Shown: piece by piece, positions 11,277 to 23,179 of the stretch
How positions within the stretch are numbered: position 1 is the stretch's first letter
Layout: the number at the start of each line of letters is the position of its first letter
Assembly: GCA_029641185.1 (NCBI GenBank)
Contig: JAPWGK010000025.1
Span: 496,001 to 560,000 of the forward strand
Direction of reading: 5' to 3'
Source of the DNA: Pseudofabraea citricarpa
Taxonomy: Eukaryota > Ascomycota > Leotiomycetes > Helotiales > Dermateaceae
DNA length: 64,000 nt
Position numbers and translations under genes: made by a program
Notes under the pieces: model-generated
What the model saw: the letters and a program-made list of their open reading frames with translations, nothing else
The model's database searches: none
Told to the model about the DNA's origin: nothing

Positions 11277-13752
11277 CTAGTCTACGAGCTCGAGCTTGAG
11301 CTTGAATTCTGTACTATCTAACTCAACCGGCCGTACCTCAGTGTTGTCTAGCTCAACCAGCTGCGAAGTATCCATCATCTCATAAACCCTAGCGTCTGTT
11401 CCAGACAACTCTGTACGTGTGATATGTTCTATAGACTCCAAACCATGCCCTAGTCTGATTGCTGTTTCTGCCAATGAAGCAGTTGTCGAGTTACCAACGA
11501 GGTGGTCTGGTCTGGAGTAATCGGCAAGCGACCGTATGCCCTGAGGTGGATTGATAGAGGTCTGGTTCCACTTCTTGCGTCGCTGTTGCTGGCTGGCTGT
11601 TCTGCTACGCCAGTGCCCTGTGTTTCCTATGGGTGTCTGACGTGCACTCTCTGCCGAAAATTAGTTATAAATCGAGTTACATATTAACAACAGCATGATG
11701 AAAGTGCCATCTTACTTGCTTGATCAAATTCCTGCCCGAGCGTACGTGGAAATCCGCTGATGAGGAATTCGTCATTCTTAATGCATAAGGCAATCTCACT
11801 TGAGGCAAGAATATTTGACACCTTGATGTTTAGCGACTTCATACGCCATCGCTGAGATGACGCCATTCTTATTATGATTTCTGGTGTAATCATTATTTTT
11901 TTTGCAGATTCTGGACGATCTCGTTCTCGATATATAAAACAAAGACCTGGACTACGTTCGTTAAAGACATGCAGGATCCTGCCGAACTTGTGCATGGCGT
12001 CGCGTGGGATTCGACATCGAATGAAGCCTACAATTATTTTAACAATACATATGAGCTGACTGAATAATAATTCATACCGGTACATGAGGTTATTCCCCCA
12101 GGTAATGTCTCAATAGGCGTGCTCTTCTCAAAATAAAAACTCGTAGCAATCAATCGATAAGCAGCACGCGTAATTTTTACGTCGCCAGTCATCTGTGTCC
12201 GGATAGTACTTTGCAGAGTATTCATGCTAGCAACATCGTCCAAAGCCAGAAGGTCGTCTAGAAGGACGGGGTTGATTCGTTGATACCTGTCCGGATGCAT
12301 GGTAGGAAGTTGCTGCATGTATTCGGTGTGCGTCTTTTCTGAATCCAAGCTTGAGCTGATCTGATCTAAGATAGTACTTGTCAATTCTTTCGCATGGCTA
12401 AAAATTCCAATGCTGATCATTGATGATTTCCCGATTAGGTTCCTACGAGATTGTGGATGTATGCTGTTCCTATAGATAGAACAAAGTCAGGAGCTTTGAA
12501 GCTTTCAGTAGGCCATATATGTTTCCGCTCTAAGTCCGCAACTTGTATCGGATTGTTATAATAAACACCTCCGTCAATAAAGATCTGTTTTGAAGGCTCG
12601 TGTGAGAACGGCTTGAATATGTGAAGGGCAGCAAAAGTTGCCCTGGCTCTACACTCCGTTAATATTAGCCATGACACTGGCAAACTTTACTTACGCCTCC
12701 CATACTTTAAGCTCTGATGCTGGCTTTTCGGGTCTCTGAAAGGTATACGGAACTGTGCTATCGTCAAAGAGTTGAAGAGTGATCAAACTGGCTACACTCA
12801 CGCTTGTCAGTGCAACATCTATTATAATTTGCTAGAACAGATGCCGTGCCTGCAGAGGTAGTAGTGACAGCCACCTTGATGCGATCATTAGTAACCCGTG
12901 GTCCACCGAATAGAAAGTCATTTTCTCCATAAACTTCCTGCAGCGCCTCCTCGAGCGGCTTCGTTTCATACTTGCTGTGGTGATAACTTTCAACAAACAT
13001 ACTCACCCCCGGAATACCAATGCCAAAACGGCGCGTAAATGCCTTCGTACAAATCTGACGAAAGTAGATCATACACTCTGCTATGGACCAATTCTGTGAC
13101 ACAAGTCCAAGTGCTATTAAACCCCCAGTGCTAGGACCGCTATGATTAGCACCAACCGGGTTCAAAATTGCAAGACATACCTGGTTCCAACGATGAGCTC
13201 AAAAAAGTCTTGGATACGTAAATTACCTTCCCATGCTTTTTCAATTAGACTTAGGATTTCTAGTTCAACAATTCCTCGTATGCCGCCACTGAGAAGTTCT
13301 AGAATCAGCAAGTACCAAATATAGTTTATGGTTGTGACTTACCCATCTAAAGTCAAAATTCTTACTCCCGCTTCTTCGGGTTTGTGGAAGATCTTCCAGT
13401 TCCAAGGTCGTAAATCCGTATCGTAATGTAACGGGCATGAATTAATCTCAACGATATCTTTTTCCTGGATCGACCCATATGCATACAAGCAGCGTTTGCA
13501 AATAATATGACCACATGGTAAAGCATGTTCTGCAGAACCCATCAAACATGAAAAGCAAGTGGAGTGGCTAATCAGACTTTTCCTCTTGCCATTTGTTACA
13601 TGCTGGTAAAAGTATTGTAAAACTTTGTCTCTGTGTATTTGAGCGGCGACACTAAGGTTTCGATGCTCTCCGGATGTCTTAGAATTCGAGAAAGAATTTC
13701 TCGATAAATCATGGGGAAAGCGGCACCCAGAATGGTGAGGCTGTACAATCAT
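11277..13752 (-). CDS. RING-type zinc-finger / patatin-like phospholipase, probably frame-shifted
   Basis: Seven exons: 13752..13343, 13288..13181, 13130..12802, 12752..12695, 12648..12084, 12027..11716, 11650..11277. The N-terminus has a RING-like Cys/His array (CFSCLMGSAEHALPCGHIIC, KRC, SCPLH). Next comes the patatin domain: anion-hole LDGGIRG, nucleophile elbow GTSTGG (spliced across the intron at 13131-13180), RPEKP..ELKVWEAARAT and the catalytic-Asp motif DGGVYYNNP. A C-terminal beta-rich extension with ISGFPR follows. Members hydrolyse acyl chains of membrane lipids. In the fifth exon, the frame reading VLSIGT must change by one base to enter the clearly coding SSLDSEKTHTEY..RINP..LALDDV frame; no intron in the right phase explains this, so I see a 1-nt deletion near 12464-12470. 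The 5' end is uncertain: more exons may lie above 13752. Confidence 0.78.
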
Positions 13753-14338
13753 TGTCGCAGCACACCACAAATTTCGCGAAAATAAAAGTTAACCACATGC
13801 CTGCCTATATGAATCAGTGACCAACTTCTTACCTCCCGCTACACCGACTATAACAACAATCTTTGGCTCTTTAGCACTCTGGCTTTGACTCGACTTGAAG
13901 TGGCCTATAGTATAACAGAGGATGTCTCCGGTGGCTTTGGCTGCTTTGAAAAGAATTCTGTTGAAGAAAACGTTAGTACTACTGATAGACCTGGAGCACC
14001 TCTATCTACACCTGAATTTATCGGTGAGTATAGATACATTCGGTGAGGCTTGCTGTGGAGGACGACGAGGATGAGGATTAAGACGTCAGATTAATCGCTA
14101 ATTCAAAGAAGGAGGTACATTAAGTTTGTTCTATTTCATCATATCTAAACTGATCTCCTCTTATCAACGTAATGTGTTTAAATTACCTTATTGTTAAATG
14201 AATGATGCCCGTTCATCATAGACACATTACATTTAGATCCCTGTTAGATGAGTAGTTTTTTGCTATTGATACTGTTGATGGCATATGAATTGTTTGACAT
14301 TCTCATGTTCATATCCCATTTACTTCGCATCACATATC
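13753..14338. other. spacer between patatin and CorA-like genes
   Basis: The minus strand at about 13965-13850 has an open, exon-like stretch (encoding ATGDILCYTIGHF and KIVVIVGV) between a plausible acceptor and a GTAAGA donor. It does not splice in frame to the patatin exon at 13752. It may be a remnant or an unrecognised 5' exon. Nothing else is supported. Confidence 0.4.
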
Positions 14339-17300
14339 TTAGCTTGTAGCATCACTTGCCACCTCTTCAATAACTCCACCTTGTGGCTCTGCTACCTCAG
14401 GCTCTTCTTCATTCTTTTCCTTCTGTCGCTTTCTCCAGGCTATCATTTCTTGTACCACATACCGTCTCTTGCTCCACTCTTTACCCTCAACTTTTCGTCT
14501 CTCCTTCGCATGTTTATAATTACGCGAGTGCTCTACAACTCGCTGCCTATTAGTAAAAAGTCTTTGAATGCCCACGAAGCATAATCCAAATATTGCGAAG
14601 ATAATTCGGATACTTGTGGTCAAGTGCTTAGCAAGATAGAATAAGGCTTTAGCTACAAAGCTGGAGATGTTCAGTACTGCGTTTGTGAGGGTCGCTAGTT
14701 TTGCGTAGATTTTTGCTAGGAATCGAAGCAGCAGTTTGAAAATGCGAAGAATGGGATTTACGTAGAGTGCGAGTATGATGAATGGGATTCCTAGTGCGGT
14801 GGTGATTATCACTTTCAGAGGTCAGAAATAACTTCGTTTTTCGTGTAAGAAGATACTTGCTTGTGTGTTTGACCGCATAAGTGAGTTCGTAGTTATCATC
14901 TACCTTCGGGAATTGAGCGATTGGCAAAGCAAGAAAAGCAGCCATGAATGATGCGGGGAGAAATATAATGGTCACTATTGTAAAGACTGTGATGGTATTT
15001 CCAGAGATTCGCGCGGTTCTGGCTTCCGAGACGTTGGCTTGTTTTTGTTTGAGGTCCAACAGATGTTCCAACTGTGGAATATCATATCAACAACCTAGAT
15101 TACAATGGTGGATGAGTGAAATATTACTTACAGCTACATAAGAAATGTTGGCATCATCGTCTAACTTTTCTACGAAGCTCGCGTGCTGTGCGATTGCTTT
15201 TCCTAGGGTTGTTGGCCGTTCTCCATTTCGAAAATTAGCTGCTGAGCAGTATGAGTTGAGGACCGAGATTTGTTGTTGAAAGAGATCTTTAAGGATCTTA
15301 AGTTCTTCTCGAACATCCTTGACTTCTTTCAAGAGCTCTATTTCACGCGAGATATCAAATATATCCTCGTTGCTCGCACCCAATGTGCTTGGCGATATAA
15401 TCTCTTTCCGGAGGTTTTCTTTTGGAAGTTCGGGTTTCTGTGCGCTTTTTCCCTGCGTCTTTTGGGGCTTTTTGGGCTTTTTGGGTTTCTCCTTGGGTTT
15501 GTCTTGTGTTTTACCACGATCGGCAAAGTGATTAAAACATCTTGTTTCTTCATCAGCCTATGTATTGTATTAGATCTTAATTTCTCCTCTGTTTCCCTGC
15601 TGACTTTTATTTACCAAATGCTTGATTGTATACTCAAATAGTTCGAGATAAGGATACTTTTCTTGGTCCCAAACGGTTTTGTCAACATTTAGCCCCAAAC
15701 ATTGAGCCATTATAACTTCTGAAAGATCAGAAGCCGATAGGATAGGATCGCGGGCTCCAGTTCTCAAGTATGTGATCACTTTGTCAATCACATTTGTCAA
15801 ATTCAACATTCTGTCGTCGCTAAGCGATGAAGGGTGTTCTCCCCACCTCTGCGGAAAGCAGGTGACAATTGTACCTGTAGTGTAAGCTATGCCCAAGGAG
15901 GTCTAGCAATAAAGTCACTTACTGCCGTTGATAATCCAAAGCCATAGCTGATCGACCATGACGAGTGGGACTGGGTCCTCAGGAAATACTTTTCTAAAGT
16001 AGCGTGAAATAACTTGATCCAAATCTCGTGCTTCAGTATCTTCTGTCGTATTAAAGTGAAATTGATCGAGTGTCCTACGGATGTGCAGTGGTGGATCATT
16101 GAACAGAAAGAATTCAAGAAGTAATCTGTCGGGTGCATCACTAGATTGCTCAGTATCTTTTCCCTTTTGCTTTCGCAGTGGCAGAAACTGTTGGATGTGT
16201 TTCTTAATGAAGTTCTTGGCCAGCTCTTTGAACTCTTTTAATTCGTCCTCTGTAGATTCCCTGATTGTCTGAGCCATTTTAATTCTTGCATCTTCCATTT
16301 CCCAATGGATATATGGCATCGATAGTACCAATAAGTTAACACATCCAGCCTCAGGAGTAACAAGGATGAACTTACAAATAATACAAGACTTTTCGGGTTA
16401 AGATTTTCTAGAGCCAGAGACATTAGACTCTATCTCAGATAAAAAGAAAATGGGTATAAAAAGTTTAAATTACCGTCATTTACTGTACGGCACCAAGGCT
16501 TCATGAAGCGACTATGGACTGCCGAATGAAGAGCCTGCTGATATCGACTTCTCCATAGCTCTTCTTTCAATAAATCCTCAGGCTGCGTTCCAGTATTGCT
16601 CTCTGCTTGGATCTTGTCCAACAATGCCTGCGTCTCCTTTAGCGATGGGGCCCCAACAGCTCGTCTGTTTTGACCGACTTGCCTCAGCCCATGACATCTA
16701 TATTATTTTAGCTCGCTAGTCCTTGAGCCATCTTGTGATGCTTACATTGTTAGCTGGAAGATGAATCCATTTGAAGTCGGGATGTGTGTCGTTCTCAAGT
16801 CCAAAATACTGGGCCTCAGCTTTATTTTTGCTATTTGCACCATTTATCGAAGGCCCGTTGCTTGTAGCATCTGAATTAGATGATCGCCCACTGCCCAAAT
16901 AACTACCCGCTGAGTTAATACTGACGGTCGAGCTTCGGCTCCCTCTGTCCTCTTCTGCATTTTCAGAACTCCGATGTGAGTCATTTGATGACGATCCGTA
17001 AATATAGCTTGTCCCACTTGATAATACCTCTTCATCTTGGTGATCAAGCCCCCAAATGTACGTTTCGACTGGAATCTTCTCGATTCGATGTTCCTCAACC
17101 TCGGCATTTGCAACACTAGTATCGACATAAAAATCTACAACCGTGGCTTCCATACCGATTCTTATGATACTGTTCGTATTATCAATGCGTTGTGTATCTT
17201 GGGATGCTAGTTTGGCGCCCCCGCCTGAAGTTATCAGTAAAGCGCCTTTATGTTGCATGAACAACCTTATAATAGGTTCCCGATTCCTCGACAAAGCTTC

Positions 17301-18689
17301 GTCTAAAGAGTTAGATCCTCGCGTATCTTGAGCATTAATATCGGCACCGAATTCTAGGAGAACTTCAACTAGATACTCGTGACCCTGTTGTGTGGCCTTA
17401 TGCAGCGCAGTTCGGCCATCTGAATCTGAGGCTTGGATATCAACCTTATGGTTTAAGAAGAGTTTTACGACTTCAACATTACCAAAATAGCACCCATCAT
17501 GCATAGCAGCGCAGAGAATTGCCTGCTCTTTTTCATTATCTTCCTGAATGTCTCTTTTATCTAAGAGCATCTGGACCGTAGCTTCATGCCCTATACTTGA
17601 TGCTGTTTTAAGAAGCGTATTGGCATCAGTAAGATCATCCCAGTCAAAGTACCTGGGCAGCCCCACAGTATCTGCAAATTCGTTGACACTTAATTCGGCA
17701 TATTTCAGTATTTTCTCGCGAGTCCAGTTCAGGGTAGAAACAAGGCGGCCAGAGATCTTCGGCCCTAAACTCGAGATTGCTTTGTGGAATGAAGATATCT
17801 CCTCATGTACAGTTCCAGGATCAAAAGAAGATGGGATCAAATTATCGTAATGTTGTTCCATATGGCCGTCACTAGGCGATGCTATGCTAGTCAGTATTTG
17901 ACAACAGCAACGTGCTGCCAAGTGAAGACCTACGTTCTATGTCTAGATCACGACATAATTGATGCGCAGATTGCGCATTTTCAGAACTGAAATAAAAACT
18001 GATGAGCTGCCTGGCAATAGCAAGTGTGTCTTCATCCTGGTCTCCATATATTCTTCTAGACTCTTCGAGGGTATTTTGAAGAATGGTTTCAAACCTCAAG
18101 AGGTCTCGACGCATATAGTATACCTGGCCAAGGTTGCACTTGGTTTTGAAAGTAGTTCGATGCTGGTGACCAAACACTGCCAATTTCCCCTTTAGTGCAC
18201 TTTGAAGCAATGGCTCAGCCGATCCCAGCTCGTTTCTCCGAATGCAGAGGCATCCGGCATTATTCCTGAGCTCAGATGTCCAAGGGTGTTCAGAACCAAG
18301 AGTGCGGCGAACTCCTGTAATTGAAACTTGATATATCTCGCTCGCCTCGTCAAAAGCACCGTTTACCAGCAACAACTTTACGAGGCTTTTCATGCAGGTC
18401 AGCGACCGAAGATCCTGCCATCCCCAAACAGCAGTCATATGATCTCTCACTTCTCGAAGCGCTTGCTCTGCATCAACGATATCATCATTGTCGAGATACG
18501 CAATGCCAAGATGGAGCAAGCTGCCTAAATATTTAGACGGCACATTGGTTTCTCTCAGATTTTCGACTTCAGCCTTCAAGTGCTCAATTTCCGCAGCCGG
18601 TGAGCTGAACTCGCTCACAGTCCTCTCCGGGCCTTCAGTAATATTAATTTCATCTCTTGAATTATTCCCTGAGAGGACCTACCGGACAT
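14339..18689 (-). CDS. TPR - ankyrin repeat - CorA-like membrane protein (1,273 aa)
   Basis: Eleven exons: 18689..18683, 18632..17934, 17881..16746, 16697..16683, 16627..16484, 16429..16376, 16319..15923, 15874..15615, 15557..15132, 15071..14861, 14811..14339. Residues 20-235 are tetratricopeptide repeats (LLHLGIAYLDNDDIVDAEQA, LGSEHPWT, LGQVYYMRRDL); about 315-450 are ankyrin repeats (DGRTALHKATQQGHEYLVEV, GADINAQDTRG). A Ser-rich linker follows. The fungal CorA-associated block comes next (FKWIHLPANN, RFMKPWC, MPYIHWE, RRTLDQFHF, RDLDQVISRY, VDQLWLWI), then a Lys/Pro-rich insert. It ends with a CorA-type coiled coil, TM1 (ITVFTIVTIIFLPASFMAAF, about 1070-1095) and TM2 from about 1117. The GMN motif of true Mg transporters is missing. 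Two introns are GC-AG (16682..16628, 14860..14812). The 16375..16320 intron has a perfect donor and GTTAACT branch but ends in CG, not AG. Exon 1 is seven bases. Confidence 0.83.
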
Positions 18690-19555
18690 GTTGTCGTCGC
18701 TGCAATAATTAGATTTGATAGTGTCAAATTTTTGACTTGCCTTATAAGTCCAAGGCTATGATTATTATGAGAGAGAATCGAAATTGGGGGTCAGTCGGAA
18801 AGACCGAGATTATTTCCAACCACCCCGGCTGGGGAAAACGAACGAATTTAAATCTGCCAATCAGCGACGGAGGGGCGTCGATTGTGGATGCAACTATACT
18901 TATTTAGCTCAGCTTACCTCGGATGGCGAAGATATATTGCGAACATGCTGCTATAACCATTAGCTGTTAGGGAACATCAATTGACGAAACAATTCTGAAA
19001 TAGTTAGGTCCTCGAATAAATTCGGTCTGTTGACGTCATTTCTTCTGAATGATTACCACAAGCAGGCAAGAGAAAACGAATATTGTATGATACCGTCATC
19101 GTGAGGCTCACAATTCGATAATCCTGCCACAAATTTTACCACTGCCTTTTCTGCGACAAGTCGAGTCTGTCATACTTTCAAAATGGAAACAAAGCAAAAA
19201 AATTTTCACCTTTCATGTATCAAATTTTTGGTCACTGAAATGTATTACAGCACGAATAGTAATACAAATAACGTATCTCGATAACACACGCTATACCAGA
19301 ACCCAAACTCCAAGACATCATGAAACTCGACATCGTAAGGCAGAAGTCCTCTTTTCACACGATATGCTTATGCTTTCTCTTCAAACTGAAAAGGCTGGAT
19401 GATCCATCACCCACCAGCAAAACCCCAACCAAACCCATTTTGCCCTTAAAGTCAAATATAATATACAGTGAACAAGCAGGGAACAGAAAAATTCAAGAGA
19501 AATCCACCGAGAAAGTGAAAGCACAAAGTAGGAAACATCAGAGTCGAGTACAAAT
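18690..19555. other. intergenic region, no supported gene
   Basis: Promoter of the CorA-like gene and 3' flank of the rhodopsin-domain gene. A plus-strand frame at 19320-19604 overlaps the 3' flank of the minus gene and has no motifs. A potential ATG exon at 18960 on the minus strand was considered for the CorA gene and set aside in favour of the start at 18689. Confidence 0.55.
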
Positions 19556-21074
19556 TCAGAACTTTTCCAAAGGTCTTACATTTAGAGCTGAGATGCCGCC
19601 TTGATCCTGCTCCTGCAGCGATATTGGCGACTCCATCCGGGGATAGGCATGTGTCAACGAGCTACATCTCTCAAGATCAATAACCAAGCCCGGCTCTCTC
19701 AAACCAAGCCTGTCGTTGGACCTCCTTATCATCATCTCGCCACTTCCGCACCTGCTCCTTAGCTTAAAACGACCATCCCCGCGAGTTTCTTGTGAGGCTC
19801 GATGTTGACTCTGGGTTGTGGAGTGGTGCTCAAACCAGGACCGAGGAAGGATGAGAAGTGCTATGGGTCGCATTGCTGGGATCGAGGCACATATTATCGC
19901 AGTGCTAACTTCAGCTACTGACCAGTTGGCTGAGCCTACGGCCGTATCTGATGGTTTTTATTAGAGAATGACGACGGCTGAGAAAGAAGGACAAGACAAA
20001 CATGTAATATCTGTAGAATGCAGACCGTGCAGCTGCGCTAAGCGAAGCATACTTGCCACACAAGCACTATGGAAGTATTAGTTAATAAGCCTCTAGATCT
20101 GAAGGGTACACCTACAAAGCGGCAAAGCTAAAAAGTATACACAATAGCAGTTTCTCGCGCACGTTCATATTCATCTTCCAGAAATATGGTAGTGGTATGA
20201 TCCACAAAACGATGTCAGTAGCGATGTTGAGAGCGCTAATAACGTAGAAGAAAGAGAGGATGTCAATACATGTCCCATTTGGGATGGTCCAGTCCCATGC
20301 CGCTTGTACAGGAGTACATTCGAAGATTGTGGCAAAGATGGAACACAACCACATTGCCACGATAACAATACCGGTTGCCAATAGAAAGCGTCGAAGTTGG
20401 TGGTTCTGGGCTGGGAAGATGCGGATGTAGGAAAAGATGATGGATATTTTGGTGAGGGTTATTGCTGTTGCGTAGGTGATATAGCAACCGTAAAGTGATT
20501 GTGTAAGATGTTTCATTATAGGGAGGAAGTCTTCCTTTTCTCTGTAAAGGACCCACTTGAACATGTCAGTCTAATATGATCCGAATAGGAAAATAAGTTT
20601 TGTGGGAAAGTATGTATGCATATCTATCCCTATTTCTGCCTTTAACTCGACAAAGAAAAAGAAAAAAGAAAAAATAGAGAAGCAGGTACGTATTGAAGAT
20701 TTGGTGCAAAGGAACAGATATTGGAAATAATACATACAATATGCTTTCCCAAGCCATGAGTGGCCCCGTCAAGAAAAAAGCTGGATAAAACAAGTGCAAC
20801 AATAGCCGCGGCCACCATAATATCTGTGCAGAGCTTGAGTATCAGAGGGTCAATCCCCACAACGCAAGACAGGGAAGGACATCTTACAGTCATCCAAACC
20901 AGCAGCGCGAACCATGTACACCCGGATGAACAATCTCAAAGTCGTAACAACAGCCACCACGCTCATGAAGGCAACATTGAGGGATATGACACTACTCGTG
21001 AGCGAGGTGGTATCACTTGTGTCTTGGGTTTCAAGACTGGCAAGAAAACTGCCACCCACAAACCAGGACATCAT
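19556..21074 (-). CDS. fungal rhodopsin-domain (PTH11-like) 7-TM integral membrane protein
   Basis: Five exons: 21074..20888, 20823..20738, 20570..20116, 20066..20002, 19947..19556 (394 aa). The typical landmarks of this fungal family appear in order: RLFIRVYMV, GLDDYIM at the TM1/TM2 loop, HGLGKHI, TKISIIFSYIRIFP, FECTPVQAAWDW with the conserved Cys, the second extracellular Cys in IPNGTCID, NIATDIVLWIIPLPYFWKM and a final SANWSVAEVSTAIICASIPAMRPI. The family is widely expanded in Pezizomycotina, is related to PTH11-type receptors and is mostly uncharacterised; it is not an opsin. The C-terminal tail of about 85 residues is basic and predicted cytoplasmic. The third junction uses a longer 167-nt intron with a T-rich tract. 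The start is the first of two adjacent ATGs. Confidence 0.88.
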
Positions 21075-21740
21075 GTTGATCAAGCGAGTTTGTAAAAATG
21101 TAAGAAGAGCCGTTGTCCCAAAGGATCTGCAAGATTGCTATACGATTGATGTAGAAGAGCAGCATGGAAAGTCTATATGGGCCAGAGAGTCCCGAACTAG
21201 TTTGGGGTTGGTGGGGTGAAGGAGGTGTTATTTTGCACTAAAGTAGGAACGATGGGGAAATCAGGAAAGGTCAAAACAAGAGGTGCATGAAACGGGCATG
21301 GCAAAGTCAACACAAGAAGAGGACTTTCGGCCATCCAGTTGATCATGCTGTGGCTGCAGACGCTTAAGCTACCCTTGTGGAGTTGAGGGGTATGGAAATA
21401 GTGCTTAGCGACACCAAAAAAATGACAAAATCGTATCTTGGTGGCAAGCCTCAGGAGCTAAGACCAGCCCTGCATTCAACCCGCATAAAAAAATATGATT
21501 TTCCTTACTTAAAACCGCTCTTCCGCCTCAAGCTGTTGATAGCACAATTGCGATTGGCACAGATGACCCGTGCTGGCTTTGCTGGGACTGTCAAAATGAA
21601 CAAATACGACGAGCGCTGACTCGGTTGCAAGACTTACTGGAACATGCCGAAAGAGCAGTGCAGTAGACACTTTGGCCGTGAGACTGGGGAACCATGATGA
21701 CCAAGCACAATCTATTACTTCTATGTACCGTGTAAATCTA
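21075..21740. other. intergenic region, no supported gene
   Basis: Promoter of the rhodopsin-domain gene and 3' flank of the transporter gene. Small frames only. Confidence 0.55.
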
Positions 21741-23179
21741 TCAAGCTTCAAGAGGAACCTGTTCTAGTCCATGTGAGCGATCTTCTTCTTCTTCTTCAGG
21801 ACTTTCGTGGTTGATAAAAAGGAAAGACAGGACGACAACACATGCGCCGACCCAATACAGGGCACTCGAATACTGTCGGCTGAGTATCATCTGTCCGACG
21901 AGGGATAATGGAATAGTTAACGATAATCCAACTGTCACAACAAGTGGCGTTGTGAGAAGCATTGCATATGCCCAACAGTAGTCGCTGACAAATGATGATA
22001 TCGAGTTGACCTATTACTGATCAGCTTGTCATGCTTGCTAAATTGCGCCTTTTTTGGACTTACCAGTACAATGGTCCAGATTTTCGCAGTTGGTGGCATT
22101 TCAAATGTCTCAATGCCAGTGTAATGAAGGACAACAAATCCAGGCCACAGGAATACGACGTTGAAAAAACCAACAAGGCCAAAGAACAGTGGCATATTTA
22201 CACGATCTTCATTGCCGATTCGTTTTTTCATAACAACCGTGTACACACCATACATCAAAGCACTACCAAACGCCATGGCATCACCAACAGCAATCTCGGC
22301 TTGTGATTTATGAGGAAAGTCGCCTCGACTGGAGTCATTGTCATCTCCAGACAGATCCACAGAAGATATCAGAATGATGCCAATCAGCGATGCGACAACC
22401 CCGATCAGCTTGCGGTAGGTAAACGATTCTACTCGTACCATAGCACCGAACACCAGGGTCCATATGCTGCTGGTGGAAGTCAAGATAGTTGAACTCGCCA
22501 CACTTGTGTACTCCAAACAGGCGGCAACTAGGTAGTTGGCCAGGAACCATAGTAGGCAGAACTCGAGACTCAACCAAGCAGTCTCTCGCATGCTCAGTAC
22601 GCCTTCAGGTATACTGGAATCGCCTACCACGGCAAGCGATTCCATGCCATCGTCGTCGCCTAGCAGACGCGCCTCTGATGAGGCCATAGGATCTTCCGCA
22701 GCTCCGTCATCCTTAGAGAATCTCTTGTAAACATTAACTTTGCCGTGCCAGATTTCCAGGGCCGAGCTCCTAATATTCGAGTACCCATGGGCATGAGCAA
22801 TCCGGAAGAATATGGGAATCAGAGAGATGGCAAAGAACGATGTGTTGATGTACGTGACAAAGTAAGGTTTAGAGAAGGTATTATCAGCGAATATATACTG
22901 TATCATTTAGCGTTTGTTACATCTCGCACGAACATTCTGACCTACACTCGCAAGGAAATTAGATGCGGTCCATAGGAACACGGTCACTAGGAGAAGTATG
23001 ATTCCCAAAGTCCGGCGAGCGACATTCTCGAGGCCAACGCCAGCTCTGAAGCCAGATGTACTCTTCATCGATCGTGCTGTCGACATCGATCTCCGTTCGT
23101 GGAGCGTAGATACTCTCTCGTGGGAGATGTTGAACACCTCCGCAGCCCTTACCGGCACAGGCGGCTCTTGCGCACTCAT
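21741..23179 (-). CDS. DMT-superfamily transporter, SLC35F-type (yeast YML018C-like)
   Basis: Three exons: 23179..22946, 22897..22064, 22010..21741, with 48- and 53-nt introns, encoding 445 aa. The protein has a charged N-terminal tail of about 55 residues, then ten hydrophobic helices. Family signatures are LGIILLLVTVFLWTASNFLAS (TM1), NTFSKPYFVTYINTSFFAISLIP, NYLVAACLEYTSVASSTILTS, SSIWTL, VGDAMAFGSALMYGVYTVVMKKRIG and WAYAMLLTTPLVVTVGLSLTIPLSLVG. SLC35F5-like proteins sit in vacuolar or endomembranes, and their substrates are poorly defined. An acidic stretch (EEEEED) close to the C-terminus could be a trafficking determinant. The reading is continuous and looks intact. Confidence 0.9.

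Noticed and set aside
13850..13965. Possible extra 5' exon of the patatin gene
   Set aside because: Has plausible acceptor and donor but does not join the RING exon in frame; kept only as a note.
18905..18960. Alternative first exon of the CorA-like gene (MVIAACSQYIF...)
   Set aside because: In frame through a 240-nt intron, but the ATG at 18689 with a 50-nt intron gives a more natural N-terminus (MSGPERTVSEF).
19320..19604. 94-codon plus-strand frame
   Set aside because: Overlaps the end of the rhodopsin-domain gene; no motif.
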